64,000 nt of DNA from Gordius sp. MW1 (Eukaryota > Nematomorpha > Gordioida > Gordea > Gordiidae): the NCBI GenBank assembly GCA_964036665.1, contig OZ038528.1:22121245-22185244 (forward strand). The letters are read 5' to 3'. Position numbers and translations under genes: made by a program. Below the pieces are notes generated by a model. The model saw only the letters and a list, made by a program, of their open reading frames with translations, had not been told where the DNA came from and ran no database searches. Position 1 is the stretch's first letter; each line of letters begins with the position of its first letter. This document shows positions 24,353 to 36,327 of this stretch, piece by piece.

Positions 24353-24905
24353 TCAGGGCGTAAAAGTGTAGAAGAAATAGTTTAATACGCGGGCTTCGAG
24401 TGGTGAGGTGTCAGTAGGTTTGGCACTTAGATACAGGATTTGAAAAAGTATGTCGGCGGCTATACGTAGTCTTCTATTTGTTTCAGTGGAACAACGGATG
24501 GAATGCTTTGTGAAGTTAAGCAGTAGGTCTAGATATTCCAATTCTTGTGCTGGCAAAATCGACGACTGCTTGTGTTTACCGTGAGACCCCAGTCGTGTCG
24601 TGGGCCATTTCAAAAAAAACTCTCTAGGTCTTCTTGGACCGCGTCCTCGTTGGGACCGAAGATAAGCATGTCATCGAAGTTGGACTGCCTGATGGATTTT
24701 TTGAAGTCTGCTACTATGGTCTGTAGTAGCACAAAGGGGGAGGGGAAGGATACCCGCATAAGTAAAACATAGTGGTGATACAACTTTTGTTTCCATTTAA
24801 AACCACACTATTTATTTGGGATTTTATGTAGTGGTATGCTGAAAAAGGCTGCTTTTAGGTCAGATTTGGCCCAATAGTTTGCCCTGGATGCTACCGATAA
24901 ATCAT
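24353..24905 (-). pseudogene. Reverse-transcriptase relic (DIRS/Ty3-like)
   Basis: Read downwards, the frame gives SDLKAAFFSIPLHK (RT motif A, SDLKxAF), then an in-frame TAG at 24810-24808 where a Tyr or similar is expected. Next come CGFKWKQKLYHHYVLL and QSNFDDMLIFG, the YxDD box with Phe for Tyr. Then a frameshift or stop near 24615, and LPAQELEYLDLLLNF, the post-catalytic LxYLGxxL block. That last block suggests DIRS-like or Ty3/gypsy pol; the family is not certain. Confidence 0.65.
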
Positions 24906-25159
24906 GACCAGGGCATTTCCATTACTCGCTCTAAAGAAAGTGGCGGTGGTGACGGCCAGGGACTGAATCAGCGAGACCACGCCGAATTCTACAAACCCAG
25001 TGAAATAGCTTGGGCCCCCCCCCCTTGAAATCTTTTGGCGGGGTTCGGGCTTGAAAAGGCCGTCATTTTTGGTCGAGATCGAGAAGAGCTTCTGCTGGAA
25101 GCTCCGGGTAGTTTGGTGCAGGTAGAGGCGGTGGACGTGGCGGAAAGGGAGGGGAGTAG

Positions 25160-25340
25160 AGATTATTTGAACCGTTGAAGGCGCGTGGTCTGTTTTTGCC
25201 GGACAATAGATTGCATCATGGCTCTCAGGCCTTCGATGGCTTCGTGAATCGCTCTGGCTTGCTCCCTTTGAAACTCAAGCAACTGCTAAACCACATTTTC
25301 TGAGCTCGCACCGGACATCCCTAGATTTTTAAACCCTTTG
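25160..25340 (-). pseudogene. Gag-like fragment of the same retroelement
   Basis: The minus strand encodes a helical stretch (LLEFQREQARAIHEAIEGL, then RAMMQSIVRQKQTTRLQRFK), broken by a stop after GASSENVV. It lies upstream of the RT relic on the same strand, the usual gag-pol order. A similar frame recurs on the plus strand at about 24040-24200. No named domain can be assigned. Confidence 0.45.
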
Positions 25341-25519
25341 CGGAACGACTGAAGGCCCGTACTCCAACCGCTCGACGGTTTGCTCTATTAGTTATCGAAC
25401 GCGCGGCAGGGGCCGCCCCCTTTTTGATGTTGTGGCTCTGCTTTTGATCACTGCCAATTGTTGCTTTTGATTTGGGGTGTTTATATGGTTTTTATATTCA
25501 AATCCCTGATCGACCGAAA

Positions 25520-26763
25520 CTAGGAGTATTGAGCTCCTTAAAGCCATTCTGTGGGAATTTTTTCTCTAACCCAAAAGGTCGTTTAGATCAAATTCTCCTT
25601 CTTTGCATACCGATCATGATATATTATCCGTTTCCATATCTCTTTAATTTTCTACTCTGTTTTAGAAGATTAAATTGATCTTGATCTGTAATTGTATTCT
25701 AAACGTTAACTGAGTTAAGGCCTTCCCTCGGAGCGCAAGAAATCTGAAAAGTCATAGGAGTATGAAGCAAGCACAATTCTTTAATGCGTTCGCTGTTATG
25801 TCCCATATGATATCTAATTTTAAGTGTTCAAATAAACGGCTCATCCATCTCGTTTGACTTCAGATGATGCAGTGTCGCCTTAATGTGGGCTATCACATTT
25901 GCTTAATGTTTTGATCTCGTCTCGGTCTCGAAAGCAAAATCTCATCTCGTCTCGGGAGGGAGGGAGGGATTACAAAAATCTTGATCTCGTCTCGGTATAG
26001 AAAAATAACGGTTTCGTCTCGAAGAGAATTTTCAACATGTCTCGACTTTATTTACAAATATTTACGTAATAAAAATGTCTCATTTTTATTAAAAATATAA
26101 AATAAGTGTTAAAAAAATCCAAATGGGAAACCTTTATATTTTTTAAAAGGCTGATACACAAACGTTTTAAAGATTTAGCAGGACACAATATCTCATTGAA
26201 AATATAAAAACATGAAATAATTCTAAACATGACATCTTCTATGGAAAGTGCAAATTAAAAAAAAACAATAAATAAATTTGAAGTATAGAAAATTAAATTA
26301 TATAATTTGATGCAAATTGTAACATTTGTATAAAATTCAATGTGTCTGTCAAATATAAAAAAATTTAGAAATTTATAAGTTTACCTATATTTGACTTTGT
26401 TACATAATTGGGCAAATTGAGACCCTTTATTAACCCTGGTCAAAGCCTGTAGACCCTAAAATCTTTAAGGCAAACGTTTTAGTCCATTGATCTTACGATA
26501 ATCTGTTTACTATGACGTTATGAACCATAAAGTGCGAGTGACTTCTAATGATAATATTATTATTTACAAATTTGATAACTAGTTGGATTTATGAGAACGT
26601 TGTAATAACAACAATAAAAGCAGCATTATTATACGACTGAGAACATTAGAATTAAAACTTTAAACAAAATTGCACGTATTTTATTTTATGACAAAAATCA
26701 TTTAAATCTAATTTGCATTTCAAATAATTTCCTTCCAATTATAACTAAATTTGCTTTTAATTA
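25520..26763. other. Intergenic DNA with TCTCG simple repeat
   Basis: AT-rich and without recognised exons. At about 25912-26045 a degenerate TCTCGTCTCGG repeat is present, interrupted by (GGGA)n. No promoter motif for GIPC stands out. Confidence 0.4.
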
Positions 26764-27140
26764 AGTGGTGTTCACCTAAACCCCCACCCCCCCCCTCCTC
26801 CCTTCCCCCACATATATATTATACGCTATTCATCGTTATCGATTTACTTTACGCGTAGTCATCATTGTTACCACTTTGACAAAAATAGATTGTTAACACC
26901 ACTTCGCTTTTTATTACCATCGCGATGGCATATAGATATTATTATCGCGATGAGTTAACCATTATTATTTTTTATCGTTATCGAAAATTATTCGTCTTCT
27001 CTTACACAGATATAATTAATTATTTTATTTTGGTGTAGAAAACCAAAGCACGGAAGATGTAGATACAAAAATAAATCTTAAAATTTATTTCGCGTCATTC
27101 GCTAGGTGATTATCGATCATAATTTTAAATAAATTAGTTA
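26764..27140. repeat. LTR-like direct repeat, left copy
   Basis: A block of 377 bp starting GTGGTGTTCACC, with a C-run, ACGCTATTCATCGTTAT, TTTACTTTACGCGTAG, TTATCGCGATGAGTTAACC and GGTGTAGAAAACCAAAGCAC. It recurs at 28272-28638 in the same orientation with few changes. With the purine tract in front of the right copy it resembles a 5' LTR, but it does not end in an obvious CA. Confidence 0.6.
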
Positions 27141-28260
27141 GAACTTTTGAATCCAATTCTATTCTACTTTAATAAATCCTTTTTGTTCAATGGTGATTTA
27201 TGGATTTATTAGTGGAAGGAATTAATTAATACGGAAAAATGTTATGCAACCCTCAGAAGGCAATTTCCCACCCCGATTCCGACTGTTAACCCTCAAAAAG
27301 CAAATACCCATCCTGATTCCGAGTGTCAACCAAGCAAATACCCTAAGATTATCTGAGAGTACAAGAAAAAATTTCTCAATTGTCTGGAAACAAAATAAAG
27401 AATTCTATGAACGGAAGAAAAATTCCTCCAAATTCCGAAAATTGGTAGACCAGCAAATACCCATCCATTATGACAATTATCATTATTCGAAAAACAGATC
27501 CTTCCTCTTATTAACAAATAGACGAAGGAAGAAGAAATTCTTCAAGTCGGCAAATTCACTAAACAAAAAGATAAAATGTAACCCACTGGAATTATTTACA
27601 TCCTATGAATTTTTTTTAAACATTATTGCTCTAGTTGTAATAGATTAAAACATATGTTTAAGAAAAATTGTTATTCAAACCCCCTCATCGCGTTCCCCTT
27701 TCTTTTATTCATAATTTTACTTAACATTTATTTTTTGTATTATTATTGGCGGTTGGCGCATGATTTTGATAGAATTAGAAAGGGGTGGTGCGAGAGAAAA
27801 ATGATGATTTGTAGAATAACAATTTAAAGTATAGGTATAGAATAATTGGGATAATTTAGTATGATTAATTATAATTTTGGTTGCGACTGTTGCTCGGTGC
27901 GTCACAGTGCTGGGACAGAAAGTCCGCTAGCCATGACGTACCCTTTTTATCGCTGATTCACAGTGCGGGATTTCTTCGATTAAATCCACAGTCTATGAAT
28001 CAGTCGATCCGAGGGCAAAGGTCATAAACTGGCACTAGATGTCAGGCGATTATTTACATTAATGGGCTAGATTTCAGGCAATGTTTAAAAAATTATGTTG
28101 GTTATACTTATACCTATGGTTTGTTTAGACTTTGTTTAAAATTGATAAGGTAAATCGCCACCTCGACCTAAGTCCGCCTCGACCGTTAAATGGCTTTCAA
28201 CAACACTGAACTCCATACCTTTATCGGAACGTTAGGCCATTAAGTCTTTGACTTGTCGTT
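27141..28260 (+). other. Interior between the LTR-like repeats, function unknown
   Basis: A 134-codon frame (27244-27648) starts with short repeats containing CCCTCA, AAGCAAATACCC and ATTCCGA. It then becomes Lys/Asn/Phe-rich and shows no gag, protease, RT or integrase motif. The rest (27650-28260) has no long frame. If this is an LTR element it is a small non-autonomous one. Confidence 0.35.
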
Positions 28261-28271
28261 AAAGGGGGAGG
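28261..28271 (+). other. Polypurine tract before the right LTR-like repeat
   Basis: AAAGGGGGAGG directly precedes the TGTGGTGTTCACC start of the right repeat, as a plus-strand primer site of an LTR retrotransposon would. The left copy lacks this tract. Confidence 0.45.
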
Positions 28272-28638
28272 TGTGGTGTTCACCCAACCTACCCCCCCCC
28301 CCCCCCCCCACATATATATTATACGCTATTCATCGTTATAGATTTACTTTACGCGTAGTCATTATTGTTACCATTATGATAAAAATAGATTGTTAACACC
28401 ATTTCGCTTTTTATTACCATCGCGTTGGCATATTTGTATTATTATCGCGATGAGTTAACCATTATTATTTTTTATCGTTATCCAAAATTATTCGTTTTCT
28501 CTTACACAGATATAATTAATTATTTTATTTTGGTGTAGAAAACAAAAGCACGGAAGATGTAGAACAAAAATATATCTCAAAACTTATTTCGCGTCATTCG
28601 CTAGGTGATTATCGACCATAATTCTAAATAAATTAGTT
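28272..28638. repeat. LTR-like direct repeat, right copy
   Basis: Nearly the same as 26764-27140; starts TGTGGTGTTCACCC. A more diverged third relative (C-run, CTCTACGCGTAGTAAGGATG) lies at about 40855-41200, so the family is dispersed. Confidence 0.6.
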
Positions 28639-28838
28639 GTTGAAGCAATATTACGAAACTTCTCTCTAAAACATTGGAAACAAAATAAATTATTTATCTA
28701 ATACAGTATAATTTCGCGTATTTATTTTATATTGCGGAAGTGTCACAATTATAGAAATTATCGTAAACTCGAATGCAGCCAATTCCAGTTTAAAACGTGT
28801 AAAGTAATGTATATGACAAAACAATTTACTTATATAAT

Positions 28839-29071
28839 CATGGGCGTAGCCAAGGGGGGCAGGGGGGCCCCTAATTTAAAAAAAAATTCAATACAACCCT
28901 TAGAAATTAAAAAAATATGTTTTGCCCCCCCCCAATTAGCCAGAGGGGGGCAGTCAGACCCCCTGCCCCCCCCCCTTTTATTGGTCGCCGGAAAATTTTT
29001 GGACGCCGGGACCTTTTTTTTTAATCTGACCCCCCCCCCCCCCCCTAATTCAAAACCTGCTTCCACCCATG
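28839..29071. mobile_element. hAT-type MITE, CATGGGCGTAGCC family, long copy
   Basis: Starts CATGGGCGTAGCCAAGG and ends GCTTCCACCCATG. Octamers TATATAAT (28831-28838 and 29072-29079) are identical. At 233 bp it is longer than its relatives because of several C/G runs. The open frames across it on both strands (28830-29097) are low-complexity artefacts. Confidence 0.88.
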
Positions 29072-29816
29072 TATATAATGTCATATTAAGGTTCTAAAAT
29101 TTAAGACGTATACTATTAGTTAAAGCATAAAAACTTCTAGAAAACGCATAGTGTAATCTATTGCGGCGTCATCGAATACTCAATTGTACTTTTCAAATCG
29201 TTATTTAGACTCAAATGACGCTAGGGTGCTTAAAAAATCTTGAGTTACCTTAGATTAACTTGTATAATTATTATAAACTAATTGACCACCTATTTATGAT
29301 TACCGCATTATGCAGGATGAGAAACTGCGATATTCAAATATGTTTAATAATATTTACTACACATCTAAAATGATCTTAAGTCTGATTTCGTAAAATTTAA
29401 AAATGCTATGGATACATATATTTATTAGACAAAAAATTAAAAACTTTTCGATTTCAGAAGTTAAATCAATGACAAAAAGTTAAAATTTGTCAGAGTCAAA
29501 AAAATATTACTTATAAATCACAATTGTTACAGTATGATTCAAAAATTGGGCAAACACGTTTAAAAGGCTATACTAAACATTCTAATCGCAACAAAAAACT
29601 CTCTTTCACATACACTAAGGGCCATCCATACTTAGGTAAAATAACTGAAATTGCCTTTAAATTATTTGCAAAAATATATAACATTTACTACACTTATGTG
29701 TTTTTTAATCTCAAACATATTACAATCGTATTAATTTGAATTTAGGCAAATTAAAATAACAATGAGATTATTCATTAATTTACGTTTTTCGGGAAACACG
29801 TGCTGTGATGTCATGC

Positions 29817-31545
29817 CTATCGACTGGTGATTGGCCTTGAAATAAGAGTTCCTGTACATCGGGCCATGCAGGATTGCGTAAATGTAATGAATATGTCCGG
29901 ACGACCGTAATTACGAACATACGCGATTGAATCTTGGACGTATTCATGCATAAGACGCGGACTTCCGGTGTATGTTGAGAGCAAAATGGTTAGTCTCCCA
30001 ACGTTGATTGTATTAGCGTTGTTAGGAACTGCATCTCGCAAATGAACATATTCATCTGAGCGAAGTTTGGTCTGATTTAACCGGATGTAGAGCAGACGCG
30101 ATTCAATTTTGGCATACATATCTACTGTATTGATGGAACAATTGGCGGCATTTTAAAATATGATTTGCTTCATGCTCTCGAAGCATTATTCTGTAGGAAA
30201 TAGTTCATAGCGCTGCATTTGCATTAATATCTTAATGTTTAAATGATATCCATTGGTACCATCCCAAAATACAATTAAATATGAAGGGGGTCATAGTATC
30301 GATGAGTGTCCGCAACTTGTGTCAAAGTAGCGTTTCTCCTATGCAGTACAATATCTTTTGATTGATACTGATCCCCAACTAAAACAATTGCCACTTCGTT
30401 GATAGTTGAAGCCTTAAATCTTCTCACATGTTGTCCCGCGGGAGTTTTGTCAGCATGAATAACATTCTTGTGTGTATCTGATCTGATGGCATGAGTGATG
30501 TTTTAAACAAACGCACTAAATTGTTTAAAGCGTGAAGAAGCGCCTTAAGTTGTAAAACGATGGACCTTTTTACACCAGTAGAAATTCCAAGGCGTGCATT
30601 TAATTCAATCTTATTATCCCCGATAAAGTACATTTGTGAGAACTTATGTTGCCTATCTGCTATTAGAACGAGGGACCCGGTTTTGTGGTAAATTTAGCCT
30701 TTTACTTTACAGGTTAGCTAGAATTGAAATAACAACTGCGCCAAACGACTCATTTTGAAGCAGGAGTTGTATTTCTTAATATTAGCTAAGAAATGTTTAG
30801 AATGGCAGTATAACCCGCAAGCAAAGATTTTAATGTCTCAATGTCTCTGGGTGTTCTCCAAGTTTATGTAGTTTAACTTTTCCAGATGCGCAACACATGC
30901 CATTTGTTTCAAGGAACAAGGCGCCAATAAGAACATGGCGACGCAAACTTTCAATATGAGAAGAGTTATATGAAAATGCAAGGCGGCTGAATGAGTGTAA
31001 TTGCTGAACACGTGTAGGTGGCTGATGCAGACTCACTGACTCTCGTAGTCCGGCATGTTTAATTGATTGAACCATCTATTATTTAAGCTGAAGAACACGA
31101 GCGTGGGCGCAGTGGGCATTTAAGTCTGAGAGAATGTACTTGACGCTACCGATTTGCAGCCCGTGTACGACGCCCTATCGTTGATCTCGTGCGACGCATG
31201 TAGGACCTAAAGAAAATATGCCAAGTGTGCAAATATTACTTTCCGTAGAACCAGAAATCTGAGAATATTTTGTTGTTGTAATATTAATAGCCGAACTTGC
31301 TATAAATATGAAAAAAACGAAATGTAAGAATGTTTGAAAAGGTGCGCTATGTTTTTATATTGAGAAAACGGTGATGTTTTAGGCAATTGAGATTCTTTAT
31401 TTGTCACAGGCATATATACTGTAAAAAAAGAGGGTGTAGATGACTAAAAAAGTGAGACACAAATGACACATTAAGAGTGAAAACCTTTCAAAGCAATAAG
31501 TAGCATTATAACTGTAAATAAATATAAAATTCTAAGGGAGACCAT
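29817..31545 (-). pseudogene. Decayed Helitron replicase, N-terminal region and Rep domain
   Basis: Four broken frames on the minus strand follow the order of Helitron transposases. 31075-30830: GMCCASGKVKL. 30633-30424: MYFIGDNKIELNARLG and LVRLFKTSLMPSD. 30430-30260: KTPAGQHVRRFKASTINEVAI and DIVLHRRN. 30119-29817: VHLRDAVPNNANTINVGRLTI and YVRNYGRPDIFITFT, the Helitron-like N domain. Stops and frameshifts separate them and the catalytic Rep/helicase remainder is missing. Sequence at 31285-31545 matches 13430-13690 in the intact-ended Helitron. Neither terminus was found. Confidence 0.85.
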
Positions 31546-33230
31546 AAGAATGGGTTGAATCTAATTTGGCCTTACCTATCTCGCTTAGAATGTGACTAGA
31601 AAATTAACTTTGGCATACTAATGAGCTCTAATAAGAGCGAAAACGTTATATATGTCTGTTATTATTTTCGAGTCCCATGCTAAAAAACATAGGGATGTAT
31701 ATAGTCAAATTAGTATATAATTAAAATTGCCTATAAATAACGGTAATTAGACTAAACTTTTAAGTTAATTGGGACACTCCTTAATGTGGTTTGTTATTAT
31801 CTTCTTCAAAATATCAACAAAACCGCAATTTATTAATTAATTTCAAATATATTAAATATTATTTTATGACCCTCATCTGTCATCTCATAAAATGCTTGGT
31901 AAACAACCTGACCAATGGAGTGTTGAGACAAATAAACTTGAATATATTAACAATATATTCAAGTTAGTTACCATAATCTATATAATACTTATTTTATAAA
32001 TTTTTTGGTGTAAAATGTTAATTTTAACACCTCATTAGCAATGTTCATCTTATATTAATTATCATCTGTTATTATCTTTATTAACTAAATATAATTGGTG
32101 TAATTATTACAACATTTATAAATTTATTATAATATCCATATATTTATAAATTTTAACTTAATTTAATATTTAATATGATTCATACATAAGTAGATTTTTA
32201 AAGGTGCACCTAAATCTGGCTTCTTAAATTAAGCTAGACAACAAATAATGCTCTTGTGAAATCAACCGGGAAAAGATTAACATATTTTTATAGAGTTATT
32301 TGTGGTGAACATGAAATAAATTTTTCGTTTTTTTCGTATACGTCAAGTTTTTGAAATAATTGAGTTCAAGGTTGCGAAAATGAGCGTTTTTGTCCCTTTT
32401 TAGATGTGTATACAGAGAAAACAAATACAAAAATTATTTCTTGGTGGTAAAACAAACATAGAAAAAATTCACACTTTTTTTACCTAGGTTAATTAGTTTT
32501 TAATTTATCTTAAAAGTTTATTAACTCCCTATATTTAATATCACAAAATCGCCCAATATTTAGGGTCTCCCTCTCTTCCATATTCCATTGGTTTCTATGC
32601 ATATATAAGCATGTAAGCTACTATATTACTACTACACTTCTTTCACCCTCTCATCATTCAATCTGCCCTCACCGGAAGGACAGACGAATCATAAGAAAAA
32701 AGATGCTTAAAATATTTAATCGCAATTATAAATATTATGATTTATGGCGAAGATCGATATATATTACCGATTGTTTTAAAAGTTTACCTATTAAAAGTTA
32801 ATATAGTTGACTATTTCGCAATTAACTAGAATAGAATCCACATAGATAATATAGCAACAGTGGCGTAGCCGGGGGGGGGGCTGGCCCCTTTGGCCCCCCA
32901 AAAAGAAAAATTCCGGCCCGCAAGCAATTATTTAATATATTTTAACTTAAAAATAATAATATTATTTAACAATTTTTTTATAAGTAAATTTAAGTTTTCG
33001 AGTTGTTATTTATTAACTCGCGATGAATAAAGACAAGCAATGGCAATACCATTAGTCGTTTTATAAAAATTATAATTTTTCTTGTCAGTATATCGTTCTA
33101 ATGTTTTAATTTATTTGTACAAACGCGCTATACGCCATATAATTTTATGTTTTTTAAATATAATCCTTTCAATTGCATAATTTTGTTATATGCATTATTC
33201 ATTATATAAATTATATTTTATGGCGGATTT
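31546..33230. other. Intergenic DNA, no gene recognised
   Basis: Very AT-rich. A TATATAAG word at about 32600 is followed by a pyrimidine-rich stretch and a 32-codon frame at 32703, but no further exon joins it. A G-run with GTGGCGTAGCCGG at about 32861 is a MITE end without a partner. Confidence 0.35.
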
Positions 33231-33903
33231 TGCGAGAGTCCTCCTCCGGCCAGGCCTTGCTGCGCCTAAAAACTCAACCCATGGGCAAGGCTTTTGCTTT
33301 AAAAAGGCAACTTGTTGGGGGCGGGCGTAAAATAACCTAGCGGGCTCGGGCAGGACATTGATATAAATAAGGCCGCTGAAAGCCTATTACCAAATTAATT
33401 AGATTTTTTGTGTATTAAAAAAGTATAAAATATATGTGTTTTTTAATGTTTTATATCCATTTATAATTATTTAATGTTTTTTAACAATGGCAATAAAATT
33501 AAATTTTTATTCATTAATTTATTCATTCATTCATTACAAAACGCGAATTTTATAATGATTAGTGTTAATTAAAAACTTTAAATAGACGTGGTCCACTCTA
33601 ATCATACCCTACAATAATTGTAAACATTAGAGTAAGCTAATAGAATATTTTGATAAATATAATTTTCTGATTAGCATTAACATCTTTAACATATATTTTT
33701 GTGTAACTATTTCATAAAAAATTATAATAGAATAGGAATAGAAGCAAAGTAAATTTTTTTAAGAAATCTTAGGCTCGAGCTTGGGAAAAAAATAGCCGAC
33801 CGGGTGGATCATTTATTATTTTTATGGCCCGAACGGGGCCCAGGCTTTATATTCTAGTAACGAACGGGCTGATTGACCTAAAGAAGCCCGTTCCAGGTCT
33901 CTA
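33231..33903. repeat. GCCCG-type hAT-like remnant
   Basis: The left part carries GGGCGGGCGTAAAATAACC and GCGGGCTCGGGC. The right part ends GAAGCCCGTTCCAGGTCTCTA, the family terminus. The AT-rich interior has no coding potential. Exact left border unknown. Confidence 0.5.
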
Positions 33904-34983
33904 GTATCGCATGCCCATGTGTAAGTCGAAGGTATGAGGGAAGATCTAATTTTTGGGAACATGATATTGATATGGCCTTAAAAGGTAAAAATTCAAACGT
34001 TGAAAAATTAATACAAAGAAATAGCTGATCATGGTTGACGAATGGTTATGTTTTGAAAATGCCCTTGACCCCCCCCCCCCCCCCTCTGGTGTAAAATTTA
34101 AGTTCGCCCCCCCTTCCCGCAACGGGAAAATGCTAGCTAAGCCATTGTATAGCAGCAATTTATGTGCAATATTTGATGACTTTTAATATAAATACTATTT
34201 AATTAAAGTATTGATAATTAAATTTCTTTAATTTTTGAACACTGAATAGGTTCGGAAAAGGTGAATATCGAGGCGCAGACTAGAGATTAGTCAAGATAAG
34301 AAAAAAATCAATTTAAAATTAATTAACTAATTCAATTATTTTATCTTTCCAATTTGATAAAACAGTTTTTAATATTTAATCCATGGTGGAGGCGCTCTTA
34401 CCCCTAACCCTTCCCTCTTGTCTGTGCCTCTACTAATCGGGATAGGGTACACCTTTGGTAACAGTCAAAAACCTGATGTTAAAAATATTATACTTAATAA
34501 ACGCATTTTAGGCTAAATCCTGTTAAACAACCAATTTCTATAGCTGATGTATTTAACATCGGTAATCGTTTTACTTTACGAGGAGTCTGAATCTACATCA
34601 TGAGTATTAAAAGTGAGGTTTTAGAAGGAAAACATTAATAGATTATTTTACTCAGACCTATTTTAAAGATACTTGAATCAGCGTAACATAATTACAATCC
34701 TAAGATAGAAGTAAAATACTATAAGTAGAATTACTTTGTTAGTTACAAAACTATGTAGAGGGCTTAAGGAAACTTAAAGGAGAGGTGGGGCGGGTTGGGC
34801 AGATGTTTTAGCTGGAGAATATAACGGCTGGTCATGGTACGGCAACAAAGTCAATGGCATTCTTTAATAATAACATTGGAATTATATAGATTACTTGATA
34901 AGATATTAATGAATATATATAAGTTGTGATTGAAATTTTTTTACGTGGTTAATAATGCCAATGTACCCATAAACGGCGATATT
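33904..34983. other. COX8 upstream region
   Basis: No exon seen. A C-run MITE remnant spans about 34065-34110. Near COX8 there is a GC-box-like GGTGGGGCGGGTTGGG (about 34784) and an ATATATATAAG element ending at about 34921, some 63 bp before the start codon. These are plausible but unproven promoter parts. Confidence 0.35.
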
Positions 34984-35240
34984 ATGGCTTTATTAAGAAG
35001 TTCCCAACTTTTGCTGAAAGCGGCAAAGAGAAACAACTCTAACTCTATATATGTAGTACTACCAGCGCGGAATAAGATTCCACAATGGGTAAATTGTTGT
35101 TATAGGAATTTTTATTTTGTTTATAGGAAAGAAATATATGTTTTGCGTTTATGACTGTTGGTGTCTTAGCCTATCCTTGTTGGGTGCTTGCACATATTAA
35201 AGAGTACCAGAGAATTGCTAAAGAACGTGCAGGAGCTTAA
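34984..35240 (+). CDS. COX8: Cytochrome c oxidase subunit 8, mitochondrial precursor
   Basis: Small single-span subunit of respiratory complex IV in the inner mitochondrial membrane. Two exons, 34984-35088 and 35127-35240, joined in phase 0 over a 38-bp GT..AG intron, give 72 residues; mammalian precursors are about 69. Residues 1-20 (MALLRSSQLLLKAAKRNN...) form a basic, hydroxylated targeting sequence without acidic residues. After KIPQWERN comes the membrane segment CFAFMTVGVLAYPCWVLAHI and a basic tail (KEYQRIAKERAGA). The P-x-W-x-L-x-H-x-x-x-Y spacing matches PAGWILSHLETY of COX8A. A longer in-frame extension upstream lacks an ATG, so the ATG at 34984 is chosen. AATAAA lies 97 bp after the stop. 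It is convergent with mL54. Confidence 0.8.
35089..35126 (+). other. 38-bp intron of COX8
   Basis: Begins GTAAAT and ends TTTATAG. It has stop codons in the reading frame, and the exon join restores the COX8 signature. It is among the smallest introns seen in animals. Confidence 0.75.
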
Positions 35241-35336
35241 TAATTCAGTACTAGTTGGATTAGTTATAACATGATGGCATATGTATTTGATTTTTTTTTA
35301 AATTTAATTATACTTATTTAAAAGTTAATAAGGCAA

Positions 35337-35342
35337 ATAAAA
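35337..35342 (+). terminator. Polyadenylation signal of COX8
   Basis: AATAAA 97 bp downstream of the COX8 stop codon, followed within 20 bp by TTTGATCTTTGTTGATTT, a T-rich downstream element. Confidence 0.55.
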
Positions 35343-36327
35343 TTTATTTGATCTTTGTTGATTTAAAAAACCACTGTATTATAGTATTCTACATAATATA
35401 TATCTTAAATGTGTTGGTAATCTTATGCCAATATTAATTAGTTACGATTTAGAATATAATGATGATTGGTTATGTTACTTTATATAAATTTCTTAGTTTA
35501 TCTTTCACAAAAAATCTCTTGCTAAGTTAGTAAATAATGAGATATTATATTTTGTGGCTTTGATTTTTTCACATCAATTCAAAAAAAATTAATACCCTAG
35601 TTAAATGAAACAATGTAAAGCCATTGGAACAGTTATAGCAAACTGCTCATTAGATTTCAATTAGCACCATCACTTTTATGGTCTAAGCAATAATAAATCT
35701 CATTTTGTCTATATTTAATTTAACATTTTAAAAAAATGTGGACAATGAAGCAATCTTTATCATATTTTTGATTTAAATCTATGTATTTTTTTAGAATATC
35801 AAATTTAATGAAAAATAATATAAACATTTAACTAAAATAATTATTGAAAATTATTAATTTTTGATTTTGTTATCTTCATATGTAATCAGAATTTCAAGAA
35901 GTTGATTTGGCAATTTTTACGTATGCTTTATTTCACATTTAATATAGACATTTTTCGTATGTTACATTTTTAATTATTAAGATAAGATTTTTAACCCCTT
36001 GTTTATGATAGGCCAATATTAAGATCATTTACTTAATTCCTACATATACTTAAGTTGAAATATTTTGAATTTTATATATTTTTGACCTCAAAAAAAAGAC
36101 ACGCTCTTGAGACAAATAAAATTTTCCGTATAGTGCTAATTTTTGCAATAATTTAAATTTGCCTGTAGTACAATATTATTGAATAACTCTTGGGTAAAAA
36201 AGCATATTTCATGCTTATAATATTTATGTTTAATGATAAAATAGTCAAACATGTTATATACACTGAGTTGACCATTAATAAACACAAGTAAACCTTTTAA
36301 AATAAACCACAAAAGTAGTAGTAAAAA

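Larger units (their letters stand above)
23811..25512. mobile_element. Rearranged retroelement bounded by direct repeats
   Basis: A GC-richer block between two direct repeats of about 57 bp (23811-23867 and 25457-25512, both containing ATTGTTGCTTTTGATTT and TTCAAATCCCTGATCGA). Inside are a minus-strand gag-like and reverse-transcriptase relic and, in the opposite orientation, a second gag-like copy at 24020-24200. The inverted gag copies share GAAAATGTGG and TTGCTTGAGTTT words. It lies just upstream of GIPC. Confidence 0.6.

Noticed and set aside
28732..29097. 121-codon and 84-codon frames
   Set aside because: Proline/glycine-rich translations of the G and C runs in a MITE with a perfect target duplication.
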